Assembly: GCA_036768485.1 (NCBI GenBank)
Contig: JAVLUZ010000814.1
Span: 62,001-126,000 of the forward strand
Source of the DNA: Mermis nigrescens
Lineage: Eukaryota; Nematoda; Enoplea; Mermithida; Mermithidae
DNA length: 64,000 nt
Direction: 5' to 3'
The translations under genes were made by a program, and so were the position numbers. Of this stretch, positions 1-12,440 are shown one piece after another (position 1 is the first letter of the stretch; every line of letters begins with the position of its first letter). The notes under the pieces are model-generated. The model did no database searches and had not been told where the DNA came from. It saw nothing but the letters and a program-made list of their open reading frames with translations.

Positions 1-204
1 CTTAACCCCTTGCAAAAATCTGCTGAACACCAGAATTTAAAATTTTTCAAAAAAGTAGACTGTGGGCTTTGCTTGTTCGTAAGATTACAACATTTTGGAA
101 ATTTCCGAGTCATATGCTGTAAGTCGAAAAGTCAAAGACTTGTACAAGGATTTTAGCCAAAAACGCTATGAATGGTATAAAGTTTATTTTTCTTTAATCA
201 GGTA

Positions 205-432
205 CATAGGTGGACAGCACAGAAATTCTGGGGGTGGGGTGCAAGATTTATAAAGGTCAAGAGATGGTAGTAAAATGGTGGTATGGCGAATTACACCATT
301 TTCCAACGTTTCTCAATAAGGTCTATCCATTTGCATCAAAAAATAGCGAGAAAAAAACCAAAAAAATTTTAAAAATTGAATTTATGGGGGTATTCGGCCT
401 TCTGGACCCCCAAACCCCCACGCCCAATTGTG
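205..432. mobile_element. hAT-type MITE, family 1 (copy a)
   Basis: Short non-coding element starting CATAGGTGGACAGCA and ending with a CCCAATTGTG terminus. It is flanked by atcaggta/gttaggta, 6 of 8 bases matching, as expected for an old 8-bp duplication. The interior (G-run, then text like tttgcatcaaaaaa, then tattttgg-type repeats) recurs at 3817, 10112, 26588 and 41733. The small ORF across it is not conserved between copies, so I treat it as non-coding. Confidence 0.7.
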
Positions 433-752
433 GTTAGGTATATACCTCGACTAGAAATCTGAAAATTTGTGTGGTATTTCACGATAGATCTTTTGATACC
501 CCTGCTTTCCCACCGTTTATAATTATGGATAATTTACCTTTCTACGAAATTTCTTATTTTTGATCCATTTATGTGCATGTTTATGTTTACGCTTGAATTC
601 TCAATTTATATACACAAATAAAAGACGTGACGCAAACGTATGTACATCCATAATGTATAGTCTTTATGTACATTCATAAGTGATATTCATTAATTTTTAT
701 CAGTGAGCGTAAGTTTTCAGACTAGATTCTGAGAATTTCGAACCTTTTGTGC
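433..752. other. AT-rich spacer, nothing recognised
   Basis: No ORF, repeat terminus or RNA signature could be supported here. The text is AT-rich and unique within the window as far as I can see. Confidence 0.5.
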
Positions 753-1129
753 CATAGGTGCACAAGGTCAGGGTCGGCAAGGGGAGGTGAAAGCCCAAAA
801 ATTCAAAACAGTAAATTTAACGTTCACGACTTTTTTGCTGTTTTAACAATAAAAATGGTCAAAATAGCCTAGAAAACGTTTTTTCGTGGTAATATCGCAT
901 TTTAAAAGCATTTTTAGTCCATTTAGACTGCATTATATCCTTTTCAACACTGAAAATGCAAAAATTTATGAATTTTGGGCGCTTTTCGAATGGCGCAAAG
1001 TGCCGGAAAAATTTTGACGTTTTTACTGTTTTGACCTCAAAAATGAGGCAAAAAACGTTCCATCAGCTTAAAATTGCCCGGCTGACCCTTCGGGGGTTAT
1101 ACCCCCTCCTCACCCCGTGTGCATGCATG
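753..1129. mobile_element. hAT-type MITE, family 3 (copy a)
   Basis: A 377-bp element starting CATAGGTGCACAAGG and ending GTGTGCATGCATG, flanked by ttttgtgc and ttttgtac (7 of 8). A related copy lies at about 19755-20160 and a relative with a perfect TSD at 22072-22419. No coding content. Confidence 0.75.
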
Positions 1130-2019
1130 TTTTGTACATTTCGTTGACTTCTCTTTACCTATCTAAGATTTTGACGCTTTCGATAAAACATTGGTAAAAT
1201 TTTCCCCAGAAAAATATATTCTTAGTAATACTAGATGCACATAGCATGGTCGAATCGAAGGCATAAAAATGCCTTCTATTCTGAGTACCTTCGTACATTT
1301 TACGACTTTCCGGATAACTTACTCTCGTATTATTCCCCTAGGATCTCTACTATTTCTTTTTTATTTGTTTAATTTGCCATTTCTTTATTATACTCGTATA
1401 ACTGCTATGTATTCACGAAAGGAAATAAATGATAAGTTTGCTTTAGGAAGCTCTAGTCTGGTATCCGTTCTGTACAGTGAACGAAGACGACGGATCAGGA
1501 TTGCATTGTCAGGTTGGTCTTGCGATAAACAAAGTCATAAATAGTCTTAGAGCTGAACAATTAGTAGAAAAAGTTCTTTTACCCGACGACTGCCAGAATT
1601 ATTTTGATTTAATTATTAATTAGTTTTAATTATTTTAATTCATTTAATTTTTCTTAAATTTCGGACCTTTTGTGCACATTTTATCCAGTTCTCTTTGTCT
1701 GAGATGTACGATTTTAATTTATTTTATTTTGCTAAAAAGCAGATTAGGTAACGGCGAACTGTTTTTAAAGTGCAGTTGAATCACGATGTAAATGGCATTT
1801 CATTTGCCATAATCTGCCATTAAAATATGTTTGTAAGCTTCATATTTATGTATTGCTTATAAATTGACAAAACTTATCCACCGGTGTTCCGGATGCAGTT
1901 AGCCCAGATAGAATTGTTTTCGAATATTTTTTTGATTTCCTTTTCAATTTGAAACCCTCTGGCCAGTTGCCCGTTGTTGCCTTAAATTTCTTACTTTTCT
2001 ACAAAGGTGTTCAGCAGCC
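1130..2019. other. AT-rich spacer, nothing recognised
   Basis: The longest ORF here (1269-1544) starts in an AT-rich tract, has no recognisable domain and has a hydrophobic, low-complexity composition. I see no splice-bounded coding block or TE terminus. Confidence 0.45.
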
Positions 2020-2240
2020 TCCATCATACATGCACACGGTGAAATGCTGCGGGAGGGGGGTAAACCGATGTTTCTTGAAGGGGTAAATGAGTAATTCTTT
2101 GTTATTTAATGTCAAATTTTGATACTTGATTTGTTCTTAATTTGCTGTATTTTATTCTTCAAGGATATTTGTGGTTGAATTTCAATGAAAACAAGTAACT
2201 ATAAGGACAATGGAATGACCTTTAACAACAAATATATATG
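2020..2240 (+). repeat. Direct repeat, copy 1 (pairs with 4260-4510)
   Basis: Shares text with 4260-4510, including a tttgatact stretch, a gtattttattcttca stretch and a gacctttaacaacaaatata-like end. The two copies flank 2240-4260 in the same orientation. This may be a segmental duplication or two copies of one unnamed element. Confidence 0.6.
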
Positions 2241-2343
2241 AAATAATGGAAGGAAAGTGCCTGAATGACGGAATTTATGAGTTTAGTGCTAGAAAAAACA
2301 ACTATGCAATTGAAATTATGCTATAAGACGCCATTTTATGCTT

Positions 2344-2457
2344 TTTCATGTTTCGAGAAATCGGTTTTGGTCCAAAATGCCCTGAGGGGATATGCTCTCC
2401 AAAAGTTCTGGTAGGGGGATACCCCCTCCTCACACCCCTCCCAGTGTGCATGTGTGG
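2344..2457. mobile_element. MITE fragment (family 3-like right end)
   Basis: The end ctcccagtgtgcatgtgtg preceded by a pyrimidine-rich ataccccctcctcac tract matches the right end of the 753-1129 element. The left end is not visible. Confidence 0.4.
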
Positions 2458-3159
2458 CCTCAATCATTGCATAAATGTACATATGTATGTAGTATATTTT
2501 CCGTTCATTTTTCGCATATTTCTCGAATCATTCAATTTTTAAATAGAAAAGCTGTGTAAAATTTCGAGTGTGACGTTACTTCCGCTATAATGAGTACATA
2601 TTAGGATTAAAACTGAATAAGTGAGCCCTATTCTCTAATCTGGAGCGAATTCAGCTTAGTAGTATGTTGAGCAATTGCTCTGAGACCAATAGCAGCCTCT
2701 TGTACCTGAATTCTGGGAAAATCCGAAATTTTTAGAATAATCGAAAAGACATTGAACTATTGTTGATTGAACTATTGTTGCTTACAGCAAGCTAAAATTC
2801 AGACTACTAAAACTTGATGGGATCGTTATTGTATATGTATTCACAGATTTTTCGCGGGGGGAGTGACAAAAACGGCAGAAATTTGAATGTTTTGGTGCTT
2901 AAATTAGTCTATTTTTAGTGTTTTGTGGCTTCATTCTGCGCGAAGTAATTTTATAAATTCAAAAACATCGAAATTTTTAGTTGCTGTGCTCTTATTCAGT
3001 GAACCACTTTTATTTCTCTTTATAAACTTCCAGCATTGAGATTAAAAGCTTGAGTCAGCCGAAATAATACAGCGTTTCGCGCGAAGTTCAACTCGAAACT
3101 TGATTTGAATGCCATGAAAATATGTGAAAATAATTTGATAGAAATTTTTCTAACGATCA
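2458..3159. other. AT-rich spacer, nothing recognised
   Basis: No gene or element supported. There is a short local duplication (attgaactattgttg twice near 2753-2780). Confidence 0.4.
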
Positions 3160-3790
3160 TAGATGAATTTAAGGGGGCGGAAGGCGGCTACCCCTCATTG
3201 GCCTAAAATGATTGGCGAGATGAAGAATGCATATGTAATTTGCAACGATTTTTTGGCCATCGGTGATCATAAGTTCTCAAATTTTTCCCGGCGCAATACT
3301 TATTATTGACATTAATTCACTTTTTGGTGGCCCGGAAGCCATGTTTTTGCTCAAGAAATATGTTTTAAAACAATTTCAAGAGCGCAGATAGCTTTTCCAG
3401 CATAGTTTTCTTTTATTTTCCAATTACAACTTTTAACAATTTTCGACGTTCCGCACGAGATGCTGCAAATACAGGAAATCGAGCAGTTATTAAAGCTTCT
3501 GAACGTTCTTCCGCTTAAATTTCACAAATTTTTCGGCGCTTTGCGCCAGATTTTCGCTAAAATCAAAGAAATTTAATAATTTTTCGGGCAGAATTGTCGA
3601 AAATTTAATAATTTTTCGAAAAAATGTAGCGCCAAAAACGGTTTTAAATAAGAGAATTTAGGCGACGCAAAACACCGAAAAAACTATTTCGCACGTAAAG
3701 GGCAAATTTTCGGACATATTTTCGACCGTTTTCGGAAAACTTGGATACCGCCCGCCCGTAGTAAAGTCCTAGATCCACGACTCTAAAGAT
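3160..3790 (-). mobile_element. hAT-type MITE, family 4 (inverted copy)
   Basis: Diverged reverse-complement relative of the 21175-21803 element. Shared blocks include the ggggcggaaggcggc end, a gaaatttaag/cttaaatttc stretch and the aaacttggataccgcccgccc end (mirrors ggcggtacccaagttt). Contains a GGCGCTTTGCGCC-like palindrome near 3535. Termini are too eroded to give a TSD. Confidence 0.6.
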
Positions 3791-3816
3791 CATGAATTTT
3801 GGTGATGGACTTTGAC

Positions 3817-4071
3817 CATAGGTGGGCGGCACCAAAATTGGGGGGTGCAATATTTTTCAAAGGTCAAAAATGGCCCTAAAATGGTTCTACGACGAATAAA
3901 CACAATTTTTCAACGTTTCTCATCGAACATTGGCATCAAAAAATTGCAAAAAAAAAACGAAAAAATTTCAAAAATTGAATTTTGTGGGGGTATTTTGGTT
4001 TCTGGGGGGTATTTTGGTTTCTCGGAGAGGGTGCATACCCCTCCAAATTCCTCACCCCACGCCCAGGTGTG
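3817..4071. mobile_element. hAT-type MITE, family 1 (copy b)
   Basis: Starts CATAGGTGGGCGGCA, ends CACGCCCAGGTGTG, and is flanked by actttgac/actttgtc (7 of 8). Overlapping small ORFs on both strands are by-products of its A-, T- and G-runs. Confidence 0.8.
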
Positions 4072-4113
4072 ACTTTGTCTATACTTGTTCTCTGAATTTC
4101 CGAGCATTCGCAG

Positions 4114-4236
4114 GCTTGTGGTCGCAACGAAGTTGAAAATGTGTTACAGTTGTTTGCGAACGAAGGATACGATTTCGAAACTTTGCAGCCTCGTCCGCCT
4201 AAAACTACGCCTTCAGGATCTCCCATCCCTTCTCAG
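4114..4236 (+). CDS. Possible internal exon of an unidentified host gene
   Basis: A 123-bp block bounded by a 3' splice-like site (gagcattcgcag before it) and a 5' splice-like site (cag then gtatca). It reads exactly 41 codons with no stop, beginning ACGRNEVENVLQLFANEGYD and ending in a Pro/Ser/Thr-rich tail. The composition (acidic, few low-complexity runs) looks more like protein than the surrounding ORFs do. It is phase 0 at both ends. I do not recognise the family. Neighbouring exons are not visible, which would fit a gene whose introns are filled with MITEs. It could also be a decayed TE exon or chance, and a three-frame open block of this length is not rare. Transcript evidence would decide. 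Confidence 0.35.
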
Positions 4237-4259
4237 GTATCAACATTGCCTTTAATTGT

Positions 4260-4510
4260 CTATATATATTTTATCAAGTCCGCACCCCCGTTGTCATACG
4301 TGCACTCAGTTAAAAGTTCTAGGTGTGGTAAGCTGGGTATCTTGGGGGGAGGTATTTAAGTGAGTGCTTAATTTTGTTATTTAACGCTAAATTTTGATAC
4401 TTTATCCATTGTATTTTATTCTTCAGGAATTTATGTGCTTAAATTTGCATGAAAACAAACATAATAATAAAGGTGATGGTATGTATGACCTTTAACATCA
4501 AATATATACA
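4260..4510 (+). repeat. Direct repeat, copy 2 (pairs with 2020-2240)
   Basis: Matches 2020-2240 in order and orientation. It ends in a gacctttaacatcaaatata stretch immediately before the TIR element at 4511. Confidence 0.6.
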
Positions 4511-5284
4511 AAAGCAAAGAAAAATGTTCCGATGGAACAAAAAAGACGAATATACTTGGGATTACGGATTATTAGGGATGTAAAAGGAGGGGACTTGGAA
4601 AAAGCTTCTAATGCCTAAAGTCGGAAAACCTGTTAAACATCAGAATTTCTTCAAGCAACGCAAAAAGTCGTCTGCGGCCTGCAGATTGAAATAGACTATT
4701 TAAGCAAAAACGATTGAAAAACAGCAACTTAAGCGACTTTGCAAGCCAATTTTATGAAATATCAAACATCGATGCATTCAAGACAATCAAAGAAATTGTT
4801 GGTTTAAAGCAGTAGGAAACGCGTAAACTTACGTGAAACGGATTATATGTAGGAATGCTTGCATGCCCGCGACGATTGTATGCGCTAACTTATTGACGCC
4901 AGGTTCGTTTGCTATAATGCTCATGATAGCAAAATAAAACACCTTTAAATACAAATACAGTTAGTTTTCTATCAATCACGATGCGAAGCAAGTCAGCGTT
5001 GCAACTTACAAGCAATTAACAAAAAGTGTACATTTTAGATTACATTCATACAATCTTATGTGAAGCATTGAAAATTATTTAAAGAAGGTCACATTTTTTC
5101 AGAGGCCGCAGAATATACTTCGATTTTTTTGCGTTTCTTAGAAAAAGTCTGGGTTTTAACAGGTTTTGCGACTTTAGGCATATACATAGGAGCTTTTCCC
5201 TAGTCCCCTCCTTTAACATCCTCAATAATCCGTAATCCCGAGTATATTCGTCTTTTTTGTTCCATCGGAGCATTTTTCTTTTCT
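4511..5284. mobile_element. TIR element with gcaaagaaaaatg ends (left copy)
   Basis: The left end (gcaaagaaaaatgttccg) is mirrored at 5240-5284 (cggagcatttttcttttct), giving inverted repeats of roughly 100 bp that include atatact and ccgtaatcc motifs. The same element occurs at 16888-17746. No ORF; superfamily unclear. Confidence 0.65.
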
Positions 5285-6459
5285 AGTACCCTACTTTTAA
5301 TTAGCATAATTCTAGTAAATCAGTCAGTAAACACATACGGTAACACGCCACAATAATGACAGCAGTCCGAGAACGGGGAAACAATTCTATTTTAAACATT
5401 AGCATTTCTTTTTTAAACAAGACAACCTGATCTTGTTTAAAAGATCAAATGTTTTCAGCATAAACTTTACGCAACTACTGGGTGTGAATAAAACTTATAC
5501 TCAGATTCGTAATCCTGACATTACATACATGGAACATTTTGGAAAAATAATTAAGCTTCTGCAAAGCTCAGAAATTAAAGTTAATTTTTAATGTAGACCT
5601 TACACAACTACTTGCTGTAAAGAAAACATGCAGTAAGATTCGTAATCCTGACCTTACGAAACATATTTTGAAAAAATTCTCGTTTTCCAACGCTCAGGAA
5701 GTAAAATAAATGTGTAGTTAACTTTACACATTAACAATAACTGAATATTGCAAACTGTACTCAGTTACTGAGTATGAAAAAATTAACAGTCAGATTCGTT
5801 ATTCTGACGTTAAATACACAATTTTAAAAAAGCTCCTGCGAGGCCCTAAAACTGAAGCTAATTTGCAGTGTAAACTTTACACAACCACCGAGTATAAAGA
5901 AGATTTTATTCGAATTCGTAATTCTGGTATCACTCTGATATTTCGATCAACATTTATGAAAAATTAGGTCTCCACAATGGCCTGAAGACAAATTAATATT
6001 ATATGTAAACCACTTTGCACCACTGTTGAGTGTAAACAAACGCGCCTAACTGGCGTATTACGTTCGATTCTTGGTACATTTTTAGACTTGAGATCGTGTC
6101 CAGACTCATAACCGGAGAACTTTGCAGAAAAAAACAAACAAGACAGAAATACGTTTAACACCCCCAATGTTTGACTTTACACCTCTCGAAAAAGCTTAGC
6201 GTTAATGTAAATAAACACGATTTGCTGTAACGTGTATTCCTTAGAAAATACTCTATTTTTATTCTATTCGACTTATCCCGATTTCTAAACGGAGAAAGTG
6301 ACGGACAAAAAAGGAACAAAAAAGGAATTTTTCCATCATTCAACACATTGTAAACTTTAAAAATCTGAACCTAACTTCCCATTGCGTGTACAGAAATTCG
6401 GTTTGGGCCAGTTTGTAGCCTTTAAATCGTATTATGTTTGTGTGTGGGAAACTTCTGTT

Positions 6460-6903
6460 CAGTGTTTTTTTGTACAAGGCCCCTTTGTACATGTACAAAG
6501 ATGGTCCCCAAAAGTCTTTGTACATTTTGTACACGCCAATTTTGGGTCCTATAATATGGTACTTTGGCGTTTTCAGTGTGGTAAAACAGGATTTTTCGAC
6601 CTTTGGTAATGCATTTTAGCCAATTTCTGGGCTTCTGAGGACAAAATTTACTAATAATAATCTCAAAACGGCGTGAAGCGTAGAAATATTTGACATATTG
6701 CCTTACTAAAAGCAAATTCTACCATTATAAAGGTATATAGAACAGATAATTACTTATTTCGGCGCGAAGCGTCGAAAATGTTTGGGAATTAGCACCTTTT
6801 TTACGATGTTTGTCCTCCCAAAAATCTTTGTACTTGTACAAAGACGGTCCCGACAAGTCTTTGTACTTCGGGAAAAAACTTTTGCCGAATACAAAAAAAC
6901 GTG
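6460..6903 (+). mobile_element. hAT-type MITE, family 2 (copy a)
   Basis: Starts CAGTGTTTTTTTGTACAAGG and ends in ccgaatacaaaaaaacgtg. Internal subterminal repeats are variants of ttgtacatgtacaaag. Flanking 8-mers do not match here, so the TSD is lost. Contains a GGCGCGAAGCG palindrome near 6762. Confidence 0.75.
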
Positions 6904-6907
6904 CCTC

Positions 6908-7081
6908 CAGGCACGTAGCTGGCCGTCTGATTTTGGGGGGACCGACCAGCACCAATTTTGGAGCGACTAAGCCCAAAAAGGCCAATAATAGCACAAAATA
7001 ACGTTTAAAGTCCTATTTTTCCGATTTTTCTGAATTTTAGGGGGGTCCGGAACCCCCATTTCCCCCTGAGCTACGTGCCTG
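6908..7081. mobile_element. 174-bp hAT-type MITE, family 6
   Basis: Perfect 13-bp terminal inverted repeats, CAGGCACGTAGCT, and a perfect 8-bp duplication cgtgcctc on both sides. It landed exactly at the right end of the family 2 MITE. Confidence 0.9.
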
Positions 7082-7740
7082 CGTGCCTCTCTTCCGCAAA
7101 ATATTTGAGATATTGATGAGTCAAAAGAGGGAAGAAAACGTTATTTCGTCCTATGTTACACCCCTGATTTCGAGCTTTACGCCCCTATGAGTAACTCAAT
7201 ATTGAGTTTTTTTAAAGGCGGATTGCTGCGATGTGTAGCCCTTGAAGCTACCACATTTTTTCTATTCAAATTATCCCGGATTACGACCAGAGAAGTTGGC
7301 GGAGAAATATTAGACAAAACCTGTTTTTTTACACCATTTTCTTGGGACTCATAACCGGAGTTATTGGCAGACATCGAGAAGACAAAAACACGTGTAAAAT
7401 CTGTCTTTACACCCGTAGATTTTTACACTCTTTATACTCTCACTCATGAACTAATTCGAAATACAAAAGCAAAAAGTGCCATCTGTAGTATTTTATCCTC
7501 TACAAATCTATGCCATTAAATTGTGTGAGTCATTTATACTGAGTCGTCTATAAGCCTTGGGAAAAACCGCCCAAAGTTGCTATATGTGTTATATAACGTT
7601 ACGCCAAAACCTTGCAAGTTCTTTACACAGTCGGTATTGAGTGTAAAGAAAAACAAAAAACACTGGCAGCCATTTTTTATTATCTTTCTTTCAAAAAATT
7701 GCACCTCCCAGATGAGTATATTATAGCTACGCACTAACGT

Positions 7741-8183
7741 GCTACCTATGATAATTGGGAAGAGAAATGTTTGGATTAGTCTACTGCTCGAAAAATAAGT
7801 ATATGTGCTTGAAATTATACTGTTACGTTGTTTGACGGTTTTTACATGGTTTGAGCAATAGTTTTTGGTTCGAAAATGGCCTGGAGGCGGATATGCTTTT
7901 CAAATATCTTAGTAATAATATCCCCATGAATATGTATACCGTCTTATCATTTGCGCGAATCCCGTAATCAGCGGCAATGTTTGTTTCACGCTTTCTTGGG
8001 TCATTTTCTTGAAAAAAATTCAAAAAATCACTTTCGCTCCTGGGTCAAGCTGAATGAGTTATTTGAATTCGTTCAATTTTATTCTATTGACTGAAGTACC
8101 TTAGAATGATTTTAGATAGAAATTTCAAATATACTTTCATCGTAATCTCCATTGACTTTCTCATCCGTGCTTATTTTTGTAAT
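7741..8183. other. Spacer, nothing recognised
   Basis: No ORF with domain content, repeat end or RNA signal identified. Confidence 0.4.
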
Positions 8184-8191
8184 GTATCAAT

Positions 8192-9776
8192 CAGTGATCG
8201 TACGGGGACCCCGACCCCGACCCCGACCCCGAAAAACCCCGGCCTAAACCCCGACCCCGACCCCCGACCGGGGGCATGATTTTTCGAGTCGGGGTTGAAC
8301 CTTTTTTCGGGGTGAAATATAGCATTTTATTTGTTGGTACATAGAAGAATTGTATAAATAGCAAATAAATTCGGAACAAGGACGATTCATTCACCAGCAA
8401 AATTAATGTTAAACTCGACACTCGCAGTATTTCATAAAAAGTACTCCTGGTCGCCATGTTGTTAAGACGTACATGTTCGCATATTTTCCATTATGAAGTG
8501 CGCCGAAATTACTGCGGAATCACAGGCGTAGCCGGGAAGGAATGGAGGCACATGCCCCCCGGAATTTTTCAGAAATTATGTTGATTTTTCTGGCGCAATG
8601 TGTCCAGAACATTGAGTTTAAAAAGGCACAAACGTCAAAATTTTCCGGCGCTTCGCGCCGAGTCATTATTATTTATTGTTATACAGATCCAATGAATTTA
8701 AAAGCTTGAATCTGTTGAAATAATCCAGCACTTCGCAGCACTTCAGTGATTTAATGCACAATTACTTCATTGAATGAAACTGCACATGCTTGTTGAACAT
8801 AATAGTAAAAGTGCGAAAATGTTTGCGTACCAATTTGTCTATTCTCTGCTTTATCTTTCTTTACAAGGACAATGATTCTATTCTAAATGAAAGGAAAGGC
8901 CAAATTTTCTTGTGTTTTTGCGCATTTTCTGTTTTCTGAACTAGTTAATAAGAAGGCCACAAATGGGCCTGACAATGGTAAGAACAAAATTCTCATTGAT
9001 ACATCATTCAATGACTTATTGGTTGCGAAGTTTTTTTGGACTTAATTCAGAACCGAGATTTTGACAATTTGCGAAAATTTCAACTTTACTAATTAAAAAT
9101 TAGAGTGCTTTTTTACAAAATTTTTAGGGGTTCTGCTCTGGACCTCGCTGGGGGCGCTTGAGCGCCACCCCAGACCCCCGGCTATACAATCTCGTTCTAC
9201 ATGTTGAAAGAGATTTTTAGGAGAACAGAAAAGGTAAAAGGATTAGGAATCTTTAAAATTTTCGGCGCTTCGCGCCGCAATCAGTTTATCTGTTCTGTAT
9301 GGTTTAAGCGGTATAAATTGATTAAAGAGTAAAAACGTCAAAATTTTCCTGCGCTTAGCACCGCCGATTATTGTCTTAGGGCGGTAAAATATGACTGAAT
9401 TTCTTGATGCTTTGCGCCACTTATGATTTCCGAACTATTTGTCAATAAAGTGCGCCATAGAAAACCGTTATGAAAAAACTGCGGAAGAATAAGAAAAAGC
9501 GAGAGCGATTAGTGATTAAAATTGAAAGTACCTAATGCTAAATTGCTAAAACCATGTTTGAACTTGGAATGAAAATAAAATGTTGGACATAACCAGCTTC
9601 ATTAGTATGCTCTACAAACAAGTGAAGGTATCGTTTTTATCCTTTTCAAATTGGTATGTAATCATGCAATGTTAATTGTTAATCTTCAACCCCGACCCCG
9701 ACCCCGAAAACCGGGGTTTTTCATCCCCGACCCCGACCCCGATCGGGGGTGAAAATCTGACCCCGTCCGATCACTG
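8192..9776. mobile_element. 1.6-kb hAT-type element with CCCCGA hexamer arrays
   Basis: Left terminus CAGTGATCGTACGGGGACC; the right terminus ends CCCCGTCCGATCACTG. Perfect 8-bp duplication gtatcaat at 8184-8191 and 9777-9784. Both ends carry arrays of ccccga, about 8205-8270 and 9689-9745. The interior has GCGCTTCGCGC palindromes (8650, 9260) but no transposase-like ORF, so it is non-autonomous. Confidence 0.9.
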
Positions 9777-9985
9777 GTATCAATACAGTAAGAGTAAATG
9801 TAGTATATTATCTGTCTCTTACTATTCGCGAAGCAAGATTTTAATACCGTACCTATCGCTTTTTTGTCTCAGGATTTCCACGTTTGCCCTTCTTGCGCCG
9901 ATATTGCGGTTTTGTATCACAAGTTGACGCATATGCGGTATCATTTGTACAAACAGAGCCTCGATAAAGTAATCTTGTGGCTGCG

Positions 9986-10111
9986 ATCATACGTGGGCAG
10001 CGGCAGCCAAATTCTGGGGATCCGATTGGGCAAAACTGCCCAAAATAACATCAAAAAATTCTTGGGGGTCGATCGATATTGGGGGCTCCGCCAGATTCCG
10101 GGAGTCCGGAC
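9986..10111. mobile_element. MITE fragment related to family 1
   Basis: Begins catacgtgggcagcggcag and continues with ccaaattctgggga text similar to 21800-21850. It is cut by the family 1 copy that starts at 10112. Confidence 0.5.
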
Positions 10112-10370
10112 CACAGGTGGGCGGCACCGAAATTCTGGGGGTGCAATATTTTTCAAAGGTCAAAAAATAGCCTTTAAATTGGTGGTATGGCAAAAACACA
10201 ATTTTTCAACGTTTCTCATCGAGCACTATCCATTGGCATCAAAAAATTGCGAAAAAACAAAAAAAATTCAAAAATTGAATTCTGGGGGAATTTTGGTTTC
10301 TGGGGAGTTGGGTATTTTGGCTTTTCGGGGGTGGGTGCATACCCCCAAACCCCCTCCACGCCCATGTGTG
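10112..10370. mobile_element. hAT-type MITE, family 1 (copy c)
   Basis: Starts CACAGGTGGGCGGCA and ends CACGCCCATGTGTG. The candidate duplications gtccggac/gttaagac match at only 4 positions, so the TSD is not supported. The interior is closely similar to the other family 1 copies. A 176-aa ORF running through it is a composite of MITE sequence. Confidence 0.75.
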
Positions 10371-11381
10371 GTTAAGACCCTCAGAATAGCTTGAAAGTTT
10401 GATCAGTTAAGGAATGAGTAAATGACCTACTTTTCGCCAGAAACATCAGAAAGGTGTGAAAAGGCGAGCTTAACAAAATATTAAAATTAAATTTTAATTA
10501 AATTAAAGCCTATAAAAGCATTCTAGCGTAGAGACGTCTATTGGTTATTATGTATTTAAAATTCTTGCGCTATCCGACTTTTTTTCTTTTTTTGTTTGTC
10601 TTAATTATTGACTTTGATTTCGACAATCACGCGAGGGCAAAGGGGGGTTTAAGGCAGTGATCGGACCGAGGGTACTTTTTGGACCCTCGGCCGAGGCCGA
10701 GGCCGAGGCGCCTTAAAATCCTTGCCTCGGCCGAGGCCGAGGCCGAGGCCGAGGGTAATGCCGAGGGTCAAGCTTATATACCTATACCCATAAATAGTGC
10801 TCTTAGAATATTTTGTATGCACATGAGCTAGAGAATAATCGTAATATTGAACACTTTATCGAATGTCATTTTCAATAATAGTAGATTAATTGTGTGAAGG
10901 ATTTATTGAATAAAGTCAGCAGAATGAAAGCATACTTAATTTAACAAGTTGCCGTTGAAGACTTGGAAAAGTTAATAAAAAATATGGCTGAACAAGCACT
11001 TAAAAACTTTTATTACTATACATAAATAAGAAAACAGTGTCAAAGAAATACGAACAAACGAAATAAGCTAAGTAAAGACAGAACTGTAGCCATTGTTGTG
11101 CTCGCTTTTGCAGTAATGCATGTTTAAACACGCTTTTTCGGTCATCCAATTCTGGTGTGGTAGGTAATATGACAGAAACTGCACTGTACTTTCCGATCAT
11201 AGTTTCCCAAGGTCCAGAGTTGAGGGAAGGGTGAAATCCCAAAATGGGGGACCAGTAAATTAAGTAGTGTCTTTGTATGAGCGAACAAATTTTTGTAGAT
11301 ATTTTATATAAATATATTTTTAAACAAACACGTTTTTACATACTGCCAATGTGTGACCTGCAACCGGCATGCAGTCCTAAA

Positions 11382-11773
11382 CAGTGTTTTTTTTGTGCAA
11401 GATACCTTTTTACATGAACAAAAATGGTATCCAAAAGTCTTTGAACATTTTGTACATGCAAATTTTTGTGTACTATTATATATAGTATGGTACAGTAGCG
11501 ATTTAGTAAGGTAAAACAGGGGTTTTCGACCTTCGGTAGCGTATCTTAGCTAATTCCTGGGTCTCTGAATATTTGACATTTTTTCCATTCTAAATGCAAA
11601 TTCTACTATTTTAAAGATATATAGGACAGACAATTACTGATGCGCCAAAAATTTTCGGGAATTTTACACCTTTTTACAGTTTTTGTCTCTCCAAAAATCT
11701 TTGTGCATGTACAAAGGCAGTCCTGAAAAGTCTGTACATTATGAAAAATCTTTGCCGAATACAAAAAACTGTG
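11382..11773 (+). mobile_element. hAT-type MITE, family 2, nested in the 2.6-kb element
   Basis: Starts CAGTGTTTTTTTTGTGCAAG, ends in acaaaaaactgtg, with a perfect TSD gtcctaaa. The same insertion with the same TSD is present in the other copy of the host element (58266-58655), so it predates amplification of the larger element. Confidence 0.9.
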
Positions 11774-12440
11774 GTCCTAAATGTGATAATTCGGCCTGGA
11801 TATAGTTCATAAGATTATTTGGCGCGAAGCGCCGAAATTTTATGAGCTTTTTATGAAATTTACACATAAAACTTGACTGAGAAAGCTAAAACAACTTGTA
11901 CCTACTACAAAATCAGAAATATTACAGATATTGTAATATGCCAATTAAATCTTGTAATAAGCACTACTGTGCTTAGAAATCCAATGCAACATCAGGATAA
12001 ATTAGTCAATTTTATCTTTGAACGGCAAAAAAGTGCAAAGTTATTAAATAGTACTTATTTTGCATAAAATTTTTAAAAACAGTATAAATAGATACAAACG
12101 ATATATAAATCTGCATAAAGATGCCTAGATTACACAAAAATTGATTTTGGAGTGTTTATTTCCCCTGCTTCAATCTAAATACAGTATATTAGCGATATTT
12201 TGCGCGAAGCGCCGAAAATTTTTTGAAATTTCCTAAAATATTCTGATAAACGATATAATTAATATCACTTTGTCCAAGAAAGTATTTTAGCATTGTATAA
12301 AAATGGCTCCGAAAAATGCGCGAGCCAAAATTGATTTTTGGCAAAACCTGCATTTATTGGCCATTTTTAGGTGCGTTTTTGCGATTTTCGGCCGAAAATT
12401 CGTAATCATTTACCCCTCTCCCATAATAATGGCCGAAAAC

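Larger units (their letters stand above)
5285..7740 (+). repeat. Left arm of foldback-like inverted repeat: diverged tandem array
   Basis: Composed of diverged units of roughly 125-150 bp marked by 'gattcgtaatcctga'-like text near 5503, 5637, 5784 and 5912 and by 'ctttacac' blocks. In inverted orientation the same vocabulary fills 14555-16887, and the outer edges of both arms share taaaagtagggtactag. MITEs are inserted at 6460-6903 and 6908-7081. No coding potential. Confidence 0.6.

Noticed and set aside
9864..10394. 176-aa ORF as a gene
   Set aside because: It runs through two MITE copies; its sequence is translated MITE that recurs in other frames elsewhere.
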